This document shows positions 43,201-53,189 of a stretch of DNA of 64,000 nt, in pieces. A program made the position numbers and the translations under genes. Below the pieces are notes generated by a model, which was given only the letters and a program-made list of their open reading frames with translations, did not search any database and had not been told where the DNA came from. Positions within the stretch are counted from its first letter, which is position 1. Each line of letters starts with the position of its first letter. The stretch is from Diacronema lutheri (taxonomy: Eukaryota; Haptophyta; Pavlovophyceae; Pavlovales; Pavlovaceae): assembly GCA_019448385.1 (NCBI GenBank), contig JAGTXO010000014.1:886558-950557 (forward strand). Reading direction: 5' to 3'.

Positions 43201-46200
43201 CGGGCTCGACGCCGGACACGAGCGCGCCGCCTGCCTCTGCGTGCTGCGAGGCGCCCTCCGCCCACGCATCAAGCCACGACTGCTGCATCGGCGCGCCGAC
43301 GGACTGGTCGACGGCGACGCCAATCGCGCCCGACGCGACGGCGCGCGCGAGCCACTCGGGCGCGCCGCCCGCGCCGCCCGCGCCGCCGAGCGCGCGTGCG
43401 CGCGGCGCGCGCACGAGCGCAAGCGCGCCGGCGAAGCCCGCGTCGGCCGCGCGCTCGGCGCGCAGCCGCGCGCCAAGCAGAAAGGGCGCGCCGAGGCGCG
43501 GATGCACGCACGCGCGCTGCAGCGCGGCCTGCGCCGCCGCGCCGAGCGCCGCGTCCGGCGCGCGCGCCGCGCGCCGCGCGTCGCGCACCGCGCGCGCGTA
43601 CGCCTCCGCCTGCGCCGCGCACGGCACGCAGCGCACGCGTACAATCGACGGCAGCTGCAGCTCGACGGCGAGGTCGGCGGTGGAGCGCGCGAGGACGAGC
43701 GGGCTGAGAGCGCGCACAAGGCGCAGCCGCTCGCCCTCCGAGAGGAGGGCGGCAGCCGACGGCCCGCCGCCGTCCGTGAGCGCCGCCATGCTCTGCGCGA
43801 ACGCGACGAGCCGTGCGGCCGGCGCTCTCAACGGCGCGCGCCGCGCGACAAGCACGCGCCGCGCGGTGCGTAAGCGGAGGACGGGCGCGCGATGCGCGGA
43901 GGTCTGCACGTGCAGCTCGTCGCACACCGCGACGGACCACGGCACGGCAGCGAGCGCGGCCTCGTCCTCCGCGAGCGCTGCGTACGGGGCGAGGACGCAG
44001 TGCACCGGCGGCGCGTCGCCGATCAGGGCGCACATGGCCGCGAGCTGCGCGCCGCCCAGCGCACCCGCCGAGCAGTGCGCGGCGCCGAAGAGGCGCGCGC
44101 GCAGCGCGGCGCGCGCGCTCGCGTCGCCACAGTATGGCAGCACGCGCAGCGCTGGGCAGAGCTGGCGCAGCTGATGCAACCACGCGCGGCAGTCGGCCAG
44201 CGGCGCGACGAGCAGCGCGGGGCCCGACGGGCCGACGGCGCCGCCGCGCGCGCCGAGGCGCAGCGCGCAGAGGAACGCGGCGATCTGCTCGACGACCCCG
44301 ACTTCATCCGCGACGGCGCACGGCACGGCCGCGTCCCACAGGTGCAGCAACCAGCGCACGCCCGCATGTTCAAACGGACGCAGCGAACCGGAGAAATGCT
44401 CCGCGATCGCTGCCTCCGCGTCCGGACCGCCCGGCTGCGCGTCCGGACCGCCCGGCTGCGCGTCCGGACCGCCCGGCTGCGCGTCCGGCGAGACGTCGGC
44501 CGCGCCGCCGGCGGGCGCGGCCGCACGCCACGCTGTCCGAAGTGCAGCCACGTCGTAACCCTTCGCCGAGCTGAGCGCGCGCTCGACCGCCGCGATCGCC
44601 GCCGCGTCGAGCGGCGGCGAGCGCGACGGCGCGGCGCCCGCGCCCGCACGCGCGCTCAGCCCGCCAGCCGAGGCGATCTCGGCTAGCCGAGCCTCGTACG
44701 CGGCGCGCGCGCGGAGGGGCGCGAGGGCGCTGAGCTTCGCCATGCGCGCCACGTCGCCCGCAAGCTCGCGCCCGTTCTCGTCGCCCGCGCCGCCCAGCTG
44801 CAGCAGCTGGCGCGCCACAGAGGCCGCGTTGGAGCCGAGCGCGCTCGCCGCGAGCGCCGTCGGCGTGAGCGCGGGCACGGCCGTGGGCGCGGGCGTACCC
44901 GCTGCTTCCGCCGCTCCGCCGCCGCCAGCAGGCGCGGCCACGCCGACGGCGCGCGCGCCGACGCCGACGCCGGCGCCGCGCCACGGCCGGGCGGTCGTGG
45001 CGCTGGCGCGCGCGAGAGCGAGATGCGAGCCGAGTTCGAGCGCGAGCAGCTGAGCGCCGAGGAAGGCGTGCAGCCTCGACCGATCCGCGCCCTCGTCGTC
45101 GCCGCGCTTGCGCTCTTGCGAGAAGAAGAAGAGCGGCTCGAAGGGGCACACGTCGCGCGGCGGAGCGGGCGCGCGCTTGGCCGGCACCGCCGACTTCGGC
45201 GCCGGCGCGCCGAGGAGGACGTCGCGCGCGATACGCTTGGCGCGCGCGGCTGCCTGCAGGGCGCGGCGCGCGCACTCGCGCACGCGCGCCCGGACTCGGC
45301 CCTGGCACGCCTGCGCGACGCGCCGGCTGTTGTGCAGCCGGTCGCGCGACGCCTGTTGCTGCTGGCGCGAGACGCGCGGCACGTCACGCCGTGCGAGCGC
45401 CTGCCACAGCCGCCGGCGCTGCAGTTCCACCTCCTGCCCCGGATCGTGCGCGCCGGCCATGCCGCCATCGTACGGACCAACGCCGACGGCCGTGCCGCCC
45501 GCGTCCGCGAGCGCAAGCGCCGCATCTCGCGCGAGACCGAGCGGCGAGACCCCCGAGGCGGCGCCGTCGGCGGGCGGCGCGGGCGGCGCGGGCGGGATCA
45601 CGCGCCCGGCCAGGTCGAGCTCAACCTCCGAGCCCGGTCCGGTGAGGGGAATCGCGTGCTGCAGGCGCTGCTTCGCCTCGCGAGCCTTGCGCGCGCGCAG
45701 CTCCAACTTGCCCATCACAGCTGGCTGGGCAAAGTCGAGGTCGGCCCATTTCGGAGGCACGAGCATCGGGACGCCAAAAATGCTCAGCATGGCGGAGCCA
45801 GCGGAGCCTGGGCCAAGCAGGGAGAGCACGCGATTCGTCGCGCACGCGCCACCACCGCCGCCGCCGTCGCCCCCGCCGCCTGCGCCGCTTGCGCCGCCCG
45901 CGCCGGCCACACAGCCGCCGCCTCCCGCGCAGCACACGCCGCCATACGCCGGCGCGCATCCGCCGGCGCAGGCGGCACCCATCGGCGCAGTCGTCGGCCC
46001 CGGCGCGCATGCGCCCATCATCGTCATCCCGCCACCGCGCGCCTTCTTGACGGCACGCCCGTCGCCGCCCGATCCACCGCCGCCGCGCCCACGCCCTCGC
46101 CCGCGCGCGTCGAGGCCAGCGGCGGCAATGGCCGAGCTGTCCGTCCCCTCCTCGTATGGGCGCTTCCACGCGAAGAGCGGGGCGGCGCTTGCGCCGACGG

Positions 46201-48142
46201 CGAGAGGCTGCGCACCGACCGCGCAGCTGCAGCCGCCGGCTGCCGCGCTCGCGCCGGACGCCGCGGCCGCCAGAGCGCGCTGCTGCTGATGCTGCTGCGC
46301 GGCGAGCTCGGCATGCGAGCTGTGAACGGCGTGCAACGGCGGCTGCACGAGGTGGTACTGCACGGCGTGTCCCTGCGCATGGTATGGAGACTGTGCGCGG
46401 CCAGCATACGCGAGGCCTGCCGCAGGTGAGGCACCGCTCGTATGCGGAGCTACAGCGTCGTTGCCCTGGCAGCCACCGACGGCGTCCGCGCTGGCCGCCG
46501 CCGCGCTCGCCGCCACGGAGCATCCGCCGCCATTCGCCGCTGCCTGATCGCACCAGCCGTGCGCCGCCTGCTGCTGCTGCATCGCCTGCTGCTGCTGTGC
46601 CGCTTGTATGCGCTGTAACATTGCCTGGGCCGTCGCATACGTGCACCCAGCACCGGCACCGACAGATGCTCCGCCCGGCGGCGCGCCGCCGAGCGCGCAC
46701 GCGCCGGCTGCCATCGCGTGCTGCATCGGCGACTGCTGCGCTGCTTGGCGCTGCGCGGCGAATTGCGCAAAGTCGCCGCCCGGCGCGGCCGGCGCGCCGC
46801 CCGCCGCGCCACAGCTACCGTTCGCCGCGTTCACGTGTGCGTGCGCCAACGGCGCGCTCGCGCCCGTTCGCTCGTGCGCAGTCGCAGAGAGCGGCTTTGC
46901 CGCGCCGAACGAAACTGCCGGACACGCGACCTGCTCGTAATGACAGTCAAAACTCTGGCGCGGCTGCTGCGGCTGCGGTTGCGCGCCGTCGACGGCTGCC
47001 GCGGCGACGGCATGCGCGCTCTGCTGTGCCGCAAGCTGCGCACGGTGCGCGGCGGCGGCGGCTTGCATTTGCGCCTGCAGCTTAGCCGCCGCTTGCGCCA
47101 TCTGCATCTGCGTGTAGTCACATGCGCCCCTGCCCGCTTGTTCGGCCAGGCCGGGCGCAGCCGTTACCGTCGGCGATGGCTGCGCGCCGGCGGCGTGCGT
47201 GGCGTGAGCGAGCATCTGGCTGTGGGTGTGCAGGGCTTGCGCGTGCTGCGCCTGCTGCTGCGCCTGCTGCTGCGCCTGCTGCTGCGCCTGCTGCTGCGCC
47301 TGCGCCTGCAACCGCGCCCGCTGCTGCGCCTGCGCCTGCAGCTGCGCCTGCAGCTGCGCCCGCTGCTGCGCCTGCTGCTGCGCCTGCTGCTGCGCCTGCG
47401 CCTGCGCCTGCGCCTGCTGCTGCGCCTGCGCCTGCGCCTGCGCCTGCGCCTGCGCCTGCTGCTGCGCCTGCGCCTGCGCCTGCGCCTGCGCAAACGCCTG
47501 CGCCACCCCGTACTGCTGCGCGCACGCCGCGGCGGCAGTCGCCGACGGCAATTGCGCGTGGCCGGAATGTGTCAACGCGGCCGGCGGCACGCCCCCTGTA
47601 GCATCTGATGGGATCGGCTGGGCGAGCTGTTGGAGCAGGGCCCGAGATATGGCTGATGGTTGTGACGGCACGTGACCTCCTGCGCGCGCGAGGAGCGTGT
47701 GCGAGGCGCGGTGCGAGATGTGCGGCGGACGGCGCGGCGCGTGCGCGAAGACCGCGTTCAATACGCACGGCGCGGGTGCGCGGCTAAGTGACGCACGTCG
47801 CGCGGGGCGCAGCGGCGGAGAGCAGGCGCACGGGCGCGGAGGAGCGAAAGCGGAGGCTCAATCTGCGCGTGCGCTCGCACGCGCCCCACGCGCGATGGGA
47901 GCAACATCCAGCAGGCAGCCAGGCCGACATGCGCGGGCGCGGCGCAGCAGGCGTAGGCCGTGGCCGTCGCACGGCCCTGCGCGCCAGCATGCAGCCCTCT
48001 GCCTCGGGCGAGGAAGTCGAGGCGTTGACAAACTGGAGCGCAAACTGCGCGGAGGCTGCATGCGCTGGCGTGCGGACGCGCCTTGCGATGGGCAGGCAGC
48101 TCCCTCACCTGCCGCGTGGTCTGGCGCACGGTCGTCCGCCAT
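40213..48142 (-). CDS. INO80-like SNF2-family protein with degenerate ATPase motifs
   Basis: Exons (minus): 48142-48109 (MADDRAPDHAA|), 47679-41789, 41598-41234, 40754-40580, 40413-40213; phases agree and give 2221 residues. The N-terminus is Gln/Ala-rich with long QAQ runs (47226-47500). A DBINO-like segment near residue 770 (LWQALARRDVPRV, RVRARVRECARRAL, AKRIARDVLL) points to the INO80 branch. The SNF2 lobe (about 1107-1420) has LRPFEHAGVRWLLHL, then VADEVGVVEQ where active enzymes have ADEMGLGKT, CDELH for DEAH, ALSPLVLARS and ACVHPRLG (usual CNHP). The second lobe is split by introns: AAKLRGLDALL, HVVICVRTAE, CACVLLAPHGSG, LIFFELRP and LLYQLELAGTLDERL; its QxxRxxRxGQ motif is lost. Loss of the Walker lysine and arginine finger suggests no ATP hydrolysis; a structural role is inferred. 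An active INO80 may exist elsewhere. Confidence 0.75.
40979..41166. repeat. 26-bp minisatellite in an INO80-like intron
   Basis: Seven near-identical 26-bp units (core GTGAGTGCATGCAGGCAGCG) begin at about 40979, 41005, 41031, 41057, 41083, 41109 and 41135, followed by a broken copy. They lie in the intron 40755-41233. One unit has GTGCGTGC in place of GTGCATGC. Confidence 0.9.
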
Positions 48143-48807
48143 CTCCGACGTGCGGTATGCGATTCGGCTATCGCGGTCTTGTGGACTGGAGCGCACGAAG
48201 CTGCGGCGCCCGCGCTATCCGCAGACCCACGCTTCGCGCGGTAAGAGCGGTGCGCGCCGCTGTGTCGCCTCCTCCGCCGAACGTCCCCCGCAAAGAGGAC
48301 CCGGGAAAGCGCTTTTCACACTGCGCGACGCCGCGACGCCATTCTGCGCCAGAGTCCGGGTGATCGGGCACGCGGGTCCGGGCCTCAGGGGAGAACCGTA
48401 CGGTCCGGGGCGAGAGCCGACAGGAGCAATGAGTCGATACGATCAGACTGGTTCAGACGGGGCCCTGCCGAGTGTGTATGTGAGCCCACTCCCAGCCGAG
48501 CAAACGGACACGCCCAGCCACCGAGCGCCCCACCGCGAAGGGGCGCGTCGCCGTCGACCCCTGCTGGCAGCGCGGCAGTGGCGGACTGCGGCCATCCCGC
48601 GTGCCCGCTGCACGTGAGCCACGGCGTCGGAGCGCCGTCCCCCACAAGAGCACTTCGAGTGGGGACGGCACCCGCTTTGGCGCGATGGCGTCCTGCCGCT
48701 CCCGGGTGCGGGCACAACTGGCGCACACCACGCAGGCACGCACGCGCCCGACGTGCGCACCAGCTCGCCCACGGCTCGCGGCGGGTGCGGGCGACGAGGC
48801 GGCGAGC
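48143..48807. other. No gene recognised; upstream of INO80-like gene
   Basis: 665 bp between the INO80-like start and the stop of eL22 (both minus strand). Frames on both strands are Arg/Ala-rich and look non-coding. A small palindrome CCGTACGG occurs near 48400. It presumably holds the INO80-like promoter and 5' leader. Confidence 0.4.
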
Positions 48808-49465
48808 CTACTCGTCATCCTCCTCCTGCTCGGTATCGTGAATGTTGTAGTAGCGCAGCTCGTACGACTGCTTCGTGTTCGCCACCACGTGCAGCCAATC
48901 CCTGAGCTGCTGCTTCTTGAGGTACTTCTTCGAGAGGTACTTCAAGTAGCGCTTCGAGAGCGGGATCTCAGCGGAGATGGTCAGCTTGGTCTTCTCGCGG
49001 CTGATGGAGACGTTTGAGCCCATGTTGCCCGTCTTGCCGTCGACCTTGATCTTGTCCATCAAGAACTTCTCCTGCGCGGCGGCAGGCCGGGCCGGGTGCA
49101 GCCAGGTGAGCAAAGCCCGGCAGCGCGCAGGCGCGATGAGGCAGCGCATGAACGGCTATGGGGCCCTTTACAAAGGCTCCCTCGGTGCGACGACACGAGC
49201 GCGCACGCACGAGCGCCGCGCGTACAAACGAGGCCGCATCCATGATTCCATCGTCGACGGGTGCAGTGCAGTCGATCGTGAACTTGAGCGTCTTCGCCTT
49301 GCCGGCCGCCGCCTTGGCGGACGACTTTGCCGCCTTCTTCGCGACCTGCGCGGGCCGCGCGCACGTCGCAGCACGCGCGCCACGGCGTAGCTCCCCGTGA
49401 GCGCCAAAATCGCATAGCGCAGCGGCCGACGCAAAGCCCCCGTGGGCCAACGCTGCCCTCACCAT
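48808..49465 (-). CDS. RPL22: Ribosomal protein eL22
   Basis: Exons 49465-49463 (the ATG alone), 49345-49226 and 49071-48808 give 128 residues, the normal eL22 length. The text is diagnostic: [37 protein letters not shown], then [40 protein letters not shown] and an acidic tail EQEEDDE. The first intron splits the start codon from the rest, with a good GTGAGG donor directly after ATG and a GCGCAG acceptor, giving [12 protein letters not shown]. eL22 is a component of the cytosolic large ribosomal subunit. Divergent from the OvoA-like gene with 123 bp between starts. Confidence 0.92.
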
Positions 49466-49588
49466 CTTGGACCACGCGCCACGGGCCTTGCCGTCCGGAC
49501 GCCCACTCAACCGGACTGCTCGCATTCTCGACACGAACTTCAAGGACGTCCCCTCCGCGGGAGCGCCGGCGATCCTTCTCGCGCGAGC
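49466..49588. promoter_or_regulatory. Divergent promoter, eL22 and OvoA-like gene
   Basis: 123 bp between the two start codons. It links a constitutive ribosomal-protein gene with an antioxidant-thiol gene. No boxes recognised. Confidence 0.5.
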
Positions 49589-51154
49589 ATGTCCGTTCGA
49601 GCCGCCGCTGCCGCCGCGCTTCGCCCATCGCTGCGCCACCTGCGCGGCGAATCGTGGCTCTCGGGCCCGCGCGACGCACGCTGGTGGACCGCCCGCAAAC
49701 CCGTCGCCGGTGCGCCCGGATTCGGCGATGACGGTCGCGTGCGCGCGCTGCCGGCCCTGGACGTGTCCAAGCTGACGCGCGAATCGGTGCAGCGCTACAT
49801 GGACAATGCGTGGCTCGCCGATGACACGCTCTTCGCCGCGCTCGACGGCGAAGAGGCATTCCTCGCGCCACCGTGGCATGACCTGCGCCGGCCGCAAGTG
49901 TTCTACTATGGCCACTCGGCGGCGTTCTACGTCAACGTGCTCGTGCGCGGCGGCGTGCTCGCCGATGCGGACCGCGTCGACCCGTCCTTCGAGCGCATCT
50001 TTGAGGCGGGCGTCGACGAGCAGCCCGGCGACGACATGTCGATCAACCGCTCGCTATGGCCAGCCGTCGCCGACGTGCTCGCGTACCGGCGGGAGGTGCA
50101 CGCGCTCGTCTCGCGCGTGATCGAGCGCGAGGTCGGCCCGCTGCAGGGCGCGCGCGTGCCGCCCGTCGATAGCGCGCATCCGCTTTGGGCGCTGCTGATG
50201 ACCATCGAGCACCAGCGCGTGCACACCGAGACGTCATCCGTTCTCTTCCGCGAGATGCCCACCCACCTATTGCAGCCATCGCTGCATTTTGCGCCGGTGC
50301 ACCCGTCGGCGCAGCGGCCGTGCGCGTCGCCGACGCCGCGCGAGGGCGTCGACTTCCGCCCAGCGCAGCTCTTGCCCAACCGCGGCGGGCACGTCGAGCT
50401 TGGCCGGCGCGGCGAGCCTGAATTTGGTTGGGACCTGGAGTATGGCCGCAGGGTGGTCGACGTGCCGCCGTTCGAGATCTGCAATAGCCTCGTGAGTAAC
50501 GGCGAGTTCCACCGGTTTGTCGCGGAGGGCGGGTACGCGCGCGAGCGCTACTGGCCCGCGGAGGGCTGGGCATGGCGCGAGGCCGTCGGCGCGAGCGCTC
50601 CGCAGTTTTGGGCGGCGGGCGGCGGGTTGCGCCTGCTGCTGAGCAAGGCACCGATGCAATGGGACTGGCCTGTGGTCGTGAATCGGCACGAGGCGATGGC
50701 GTACTGCGCGTGGCGCTCGGAGGTGGAGGACCTCGCGCCGCCCGTCGCGTACCGCCCGCCCACTGAGGCCGAGCTCGCGCTGCTGCGTGCGCAGAACGCA
50801 GCCCAGGCCGCGGCGGCCGGCGCGGCGGACGACGGGCTCGGCGACGCCAACGGCGGTCTGCGCTGGTCGAGCGAGGCACCGGTGGACGCGATGCGCGCGG
50901 CGCGCACCGGCCACCATGACCTGCTCGGCAACGTGTGGCAGCACTGCACCGACGAGGCCGCCCCGCTCGACGGGTTTGAACCGCACCGCCTCTACCCAGC
51001 TTACTCAGAGCCCATGTTTGACGGGCGTCACTTCATCCTCACGGGCGGCTCGTTCGCGACAGGCGGCGCCTTCTGCTCGGCGCGCACGCGCAACTACTTC
51101 CGCCCGCACTTCTTCCAGCATGCCGGCTTCCGGCTGGCGCGCACGCTGCGTTGA
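49589..51154 (+). CDS. OvoA-type 5-histidylcysteine sulfoxide synthase, methyltransferase domain absent
   Basis: Single-exon frame of 521 residues. The N-terminal DinB-like part contains VFYYGHSAAFYVNVL (His109) and IEHQRVHTETSSVLFREMP with the iron-binding HX3HXE (His208, His212, Glu214); GVDEQPGDDMSIN matches the GVDEMSWDD segment of OvoA. The C-terminal half is the formylglycine-generating-enzyme fold (FEICNSLVSNGEFHRFV, YCAWRSEVEDLAPPVAYRPP, GNVWQHCTDE, LTGGSFATGG, HAGFRLARTL). OvoA joins cysteine sulphur to histidine with oxygen in ovothiol synthesis; the class is named on GVDE and ETSS text. Most OvoA proteins continue with a methyltransferase, which is missing: the stop is followed directly by a G run. 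Either the methyltransferase is a separate gene or the product is unmethylated. An EgtB-like role is a weaker alternative. Confidence 0.8.
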   Translation: MSVRAAAAAALRPSLRHLRGESWLSGPRDARWWTARKPVAGAPGFGDDGRVRALPALDVSKLTRESVQRYMDNAWLADDTLFAALDGEEAFLAPPWHDLRRPQVFYYGHSAAFYVNVLVRGGVLADADRVDPSFERIFEAGVDEQPGDDMSINRSLWPAVADVLAYRREVHALVSRVIEREVGPLQGARVPPVDSAHPLWALLMTIEHQRVHTETSSVLFREMPTHLLQPSLHFAPVHPSAQRPCASPTPREGVDFRPAQLLPNRGGHVELGRRGEPEFGWDLEYGRRVVDVPPFEICNSLVSNGEFHRFVAEGGYARERYWPAEGWAWREAVGASAPQFWAAGGGLRLLLSKAPMQWDWPVVVNRHEAMAYCAWRSEVEDLAPPVAYRPPTEAELALLRAQNAAQAAAAGAADDGLGDANGGLRWSSEAPVDAMRAARTGHHDLLGNVWQHCTDEAAPLDGFEPHRLYPAYSEPMFDGRHFILTGGSFATGGAFCSARTRNYFRPHFFQHAGFRLARTLR

Positions 51155-51200
51155 CGAGGTCCGGTGAGCGGTTCAATGAGTACGCCCGCACCTTCTTTTT

Positions 51201-51202
<2 letters not shown>

Positions 51203-51236
<34 letters not shown>
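51203..51236. repeat. G34 homopolymer between direct repeats
   Basis: G34 run between the convergent OvoA-like and uS3m genes. It is bracketed by an 11-bp direct repeat GGTTCAATGAG (51170-51180 and 51238-51248). Confidence 0.9.
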
Positions 51237-51237
<1 letters not shown>

Positions 51238-51295
51238 GGTTCAATGAGAGCCCTTCTCAGTGCGCCGGCGCACGCACGTCGCGCATGCGCCGGGG

Positions 51296-52204
51296 TCAAG
51301 CCGTTTCGCTCACGTCCATCATCGGCACGCCGTCGTTCACGACCCACACCTTGATGCCCACCATGCCCGAGCGCGTTTGCGCGCGCCGCGTCGCGTAGTC
51401 CACGTCCGCGTCGATCGTCGAAAGCGGCAGCGTCCCCTCGGTCGCGCCCGCGTCGCTTGCGCGCTCCTGCCCCAACCGCCCGCTGATGAGAAGGCGGACG
51501 CCCTTGACATAGCGGCGGCGGCCGGTGTGCGGGCCGTAGGCATCGTAGATCTCCTTGGTAAGCGCCGAGACGCCGCGCATGCTCCCGAGCTCGCGCAGCT
51601 TGCCCCCCTCAATCTGCTCGCTGATGTAATTCGCGATGAGCGACGCTGGCGGCGTGTTCGGGCGCGCGGCGCTTGTGATGCAGTCCTTCGCGTCGAGGGA
51701 GAGCGGGACAAGGTTGACGCGGAAACGAATGTTCTCGCGCGGCACGCCGGCGAAGCGCCCGATCGTCGTCTTCATCTCGGAGATCATCTCTTTGAAGTCG
51801 GCGACGGGCCAGCTGCTCTCCACCGACCCCGACGCCTTCTTGTCGCGGTCAGTGTGCGCGATCGGTACGCGCAGCGTGTCGGGCTCGAAGGCTGGCGGGC
51901 GCGCATCCGGCGACGACTGCAGCTTCGTGGCCCGGCTCGCCTTCCCTACCCGCGTGCTCGCCTCGCCCACGCGCATCCCACGCGCCGCGTCCGCTGCGCC
52001 GTCGACGGCGCGCGGCTCGGGCTTTTGCGGCCGCCTGAGGTGGTTGGCGACGATCTTGGAGACGAGGTACTCCTGCGCAGGCACGATGGCCGGTGGCACA
52101 GGCGCCACGCCGGCCGGCGGCGCCGGTGGCGCGAGGCGAGCCGTGCGGCTCGCCGCGCTCGCCGCCGTGCTCGACAGCGAGCGCGCCAACGCGAGCACGC
52201 GCAT
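51296..52204 (-). CDS. Mitochondrial ribosomal protein uS3
   Basis: 302 residues from the first ATG at 52204. The N-terminus is Arg/Ala/Ser-rich without acids (MRVLALARSLSSTAASAASR), typical of a mitochondrial presequence. The C-terminal half is the uS3 C-terminal domain: RYVKGVRLLISGRLGQERAS, GTLPLSTIDADVDYATRRAQ, SGMVGIKVWV. The middle (VSKIVANHLRR and following) is divergent and the KH region is not obvious. It would act in the small mitochondrial ribosomal subunit. In many algae uS3 is still encoded in the mitochondrial genome; here it is nuclear, inferred from the presequence. Plastid targeting is less likely but not excluded. Divergent from the SGNH hydrolase with 65 bp between starts. 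Confidence 0.8.
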   Translation of the reverse strand: MRVLALARSLSSTAASAASRTARLAPPAPPAGVAPVPPAIVPAQEYLVSKIVANHLRRPQKPEPRAVDGAADAARGMRVGEASTRVGKASRATKLQSSPDARPPAFEPDTLRVPIAHTDRDKKASGSVESSWPVADFKEMISEMKTTIGRFAGVPRENIRFRVNLVPLSLDAKDCITSAARPNTPPASLIANYISEQIEGGKLRELGSMRGVSALTKEIYDAYGPHTGRRRYVKGVRLLISGRLGQERASDAGATEGTLPLSTIDADVDYATRRAQTRSGMVGIKVWVVNDGVPMMDVSETA

Positions 52205-52269
52205 AGCCAAGGTGAACTGGAAAGCTTTGTGCTTTCGCGATGGCACCCGGTCCCGCGTTATAATCGACG
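52205..52269. promoter_or_regulatory. 65-bp divergent promoter, uS3m and SGNH hydrolase
   Basis: 65 bp between the two start codons. It contains CGTTATAATCGACG just before the hydrolase ATG, with a TATAAT-like core. Confidence 0.45.
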
Positions 52270-52920
52270 ATGCGTGCGCTCGCGTTTGGAGACAGCCTCA
52301 CGGCGGGTTACCTGCAGGGCGGCCACACGTTCCGCCCGTACGCGCAGCGCCTGCAGCTGCTTGCGGGCGAGCGCTGGCGCGTCGAGCACGTCGGCCTCTC
52401 GGGCTTCACCGCTTGCCGGATGGCTGAGATCATCGACACGCACGCCCCGATCGAGGACGTGTGCGGCCGCTCGTGGCGCGGTGGGCTGCGCGCGCACCTA
52501 CGCGATGCGGCCAGTGCGGGCGCGCCGTTTGCGCTTGTGCTGATCCTTGCGGGAACCAACGACCTCGCCGAGGTCATGGCGCGCCGATCGCGGCCGCAGG
52601 ATGTCGTCGCGGCTCTGCGCGCGCTGCATGCGTCGGCGCGCGGGTGCGGCTGCCTGACGGTCGCGCTCACCGTGCCCGAGCACCCCGCTGAGGGCGCGGC
52701 CGGCGGCGCGGGCGTGCGCCACGCGCGCGAGGCGATCAATGCGGGCCTGCGCGCGCTTGCCGTGCAGGGCGACGTCGACGCGCTCGCCGACATCGCGGCC
52801 GCGCTGCCTCACTCAGATCCCTCCTTGTGGGACGACGGCCTTCATTTGAGCGGCAGAGGGTACGATCGGCTTGCCGAGCTCGCGTACGAGCACGCGCGCG
52901 GGACGTTTGACCGCGTATAG
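52270..52920 (+). CDS. SGNH/GDSL-family esterase
   Basis: 216 residues, one exon. Block I is FGDSLTAG with nucleophile Ser9; block II Gly lies in HVGLSGFTA; block III is AGTNDL (Asn97); block V is DDGLHLS with Asp189 and His192. All four catalytic blocks are present in the expected order, so an active hydrolase is likely. The close similarity to small lysophospholipase/arylesterase forms suggests an ester substrate, but none can be named. There is no signal peptide, so cytosolic location is inferred. Confidence 0.88.
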   Translation: MRALAFGDSLTAGYLQGGHTFRPYAQRLQLLAGERWRVEHVGLSGFTACRMAEIIDTHAPIEDVCGRSWRGGLRAHLRDAASAGAPFALVLILAGTNDLAEVMARRSRPQDVVAALRALHASARGCGCLTVALTVPEHPAEGAAGGAGVRHAREAINAGLRALAVQGDVDALADIAAALPHSDPSLWDDGLHLSGRGYDRLAELAYEHARGTFDRV

Positions 52921-52952
52921 AGCAGGCCCTCTGGTGGGGAGAGGGAAGGGGG

Positions 52953-52954
<2 letters not shown>

Positions 52955-53039
<85 letters not shown>
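52955..53039. repeat. G85 homopolymer
   Basis: Uninterrupted run of 85 G, then A and nine more G. Lies between the SGNH hydrolase and the next gene. Confidence 0.9.
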
Positions 53040-53040
<1 letters not shown>

Positions 53041-53189
53041 GGGGGGGGATGGGAAGGGATCGGACACGGTCGGCCATGTGCACTGCACATGCGTCTACAT
53101 GGCGAGGTTCGAGAACCCAAACGGCGCGGCGCGTCCGCGAGCACCTCAGCTCAGCTGCAATCTGCTCGACGCGACGGGCACGAGACAAG

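Noticed and set aside
47226-47500. Cys/Ala repeat protein on the plus strand (CACACC pattern)
   Set aside because: It is the complement of Gln/Ala codons in the INO80-like N-terminus.
49589-51154. EgtB (ergothioneine) assignment
   Set aside because: The GVDE and ETSS segments fit OvoA better; EgtB kept only as an alternative.
53049-53189. Upstream extension of the hypothetical protein
   Set aside because: Arg/Thr-rich and directly after the G run; the ATG at 53190 gives a more normal N-terminus.
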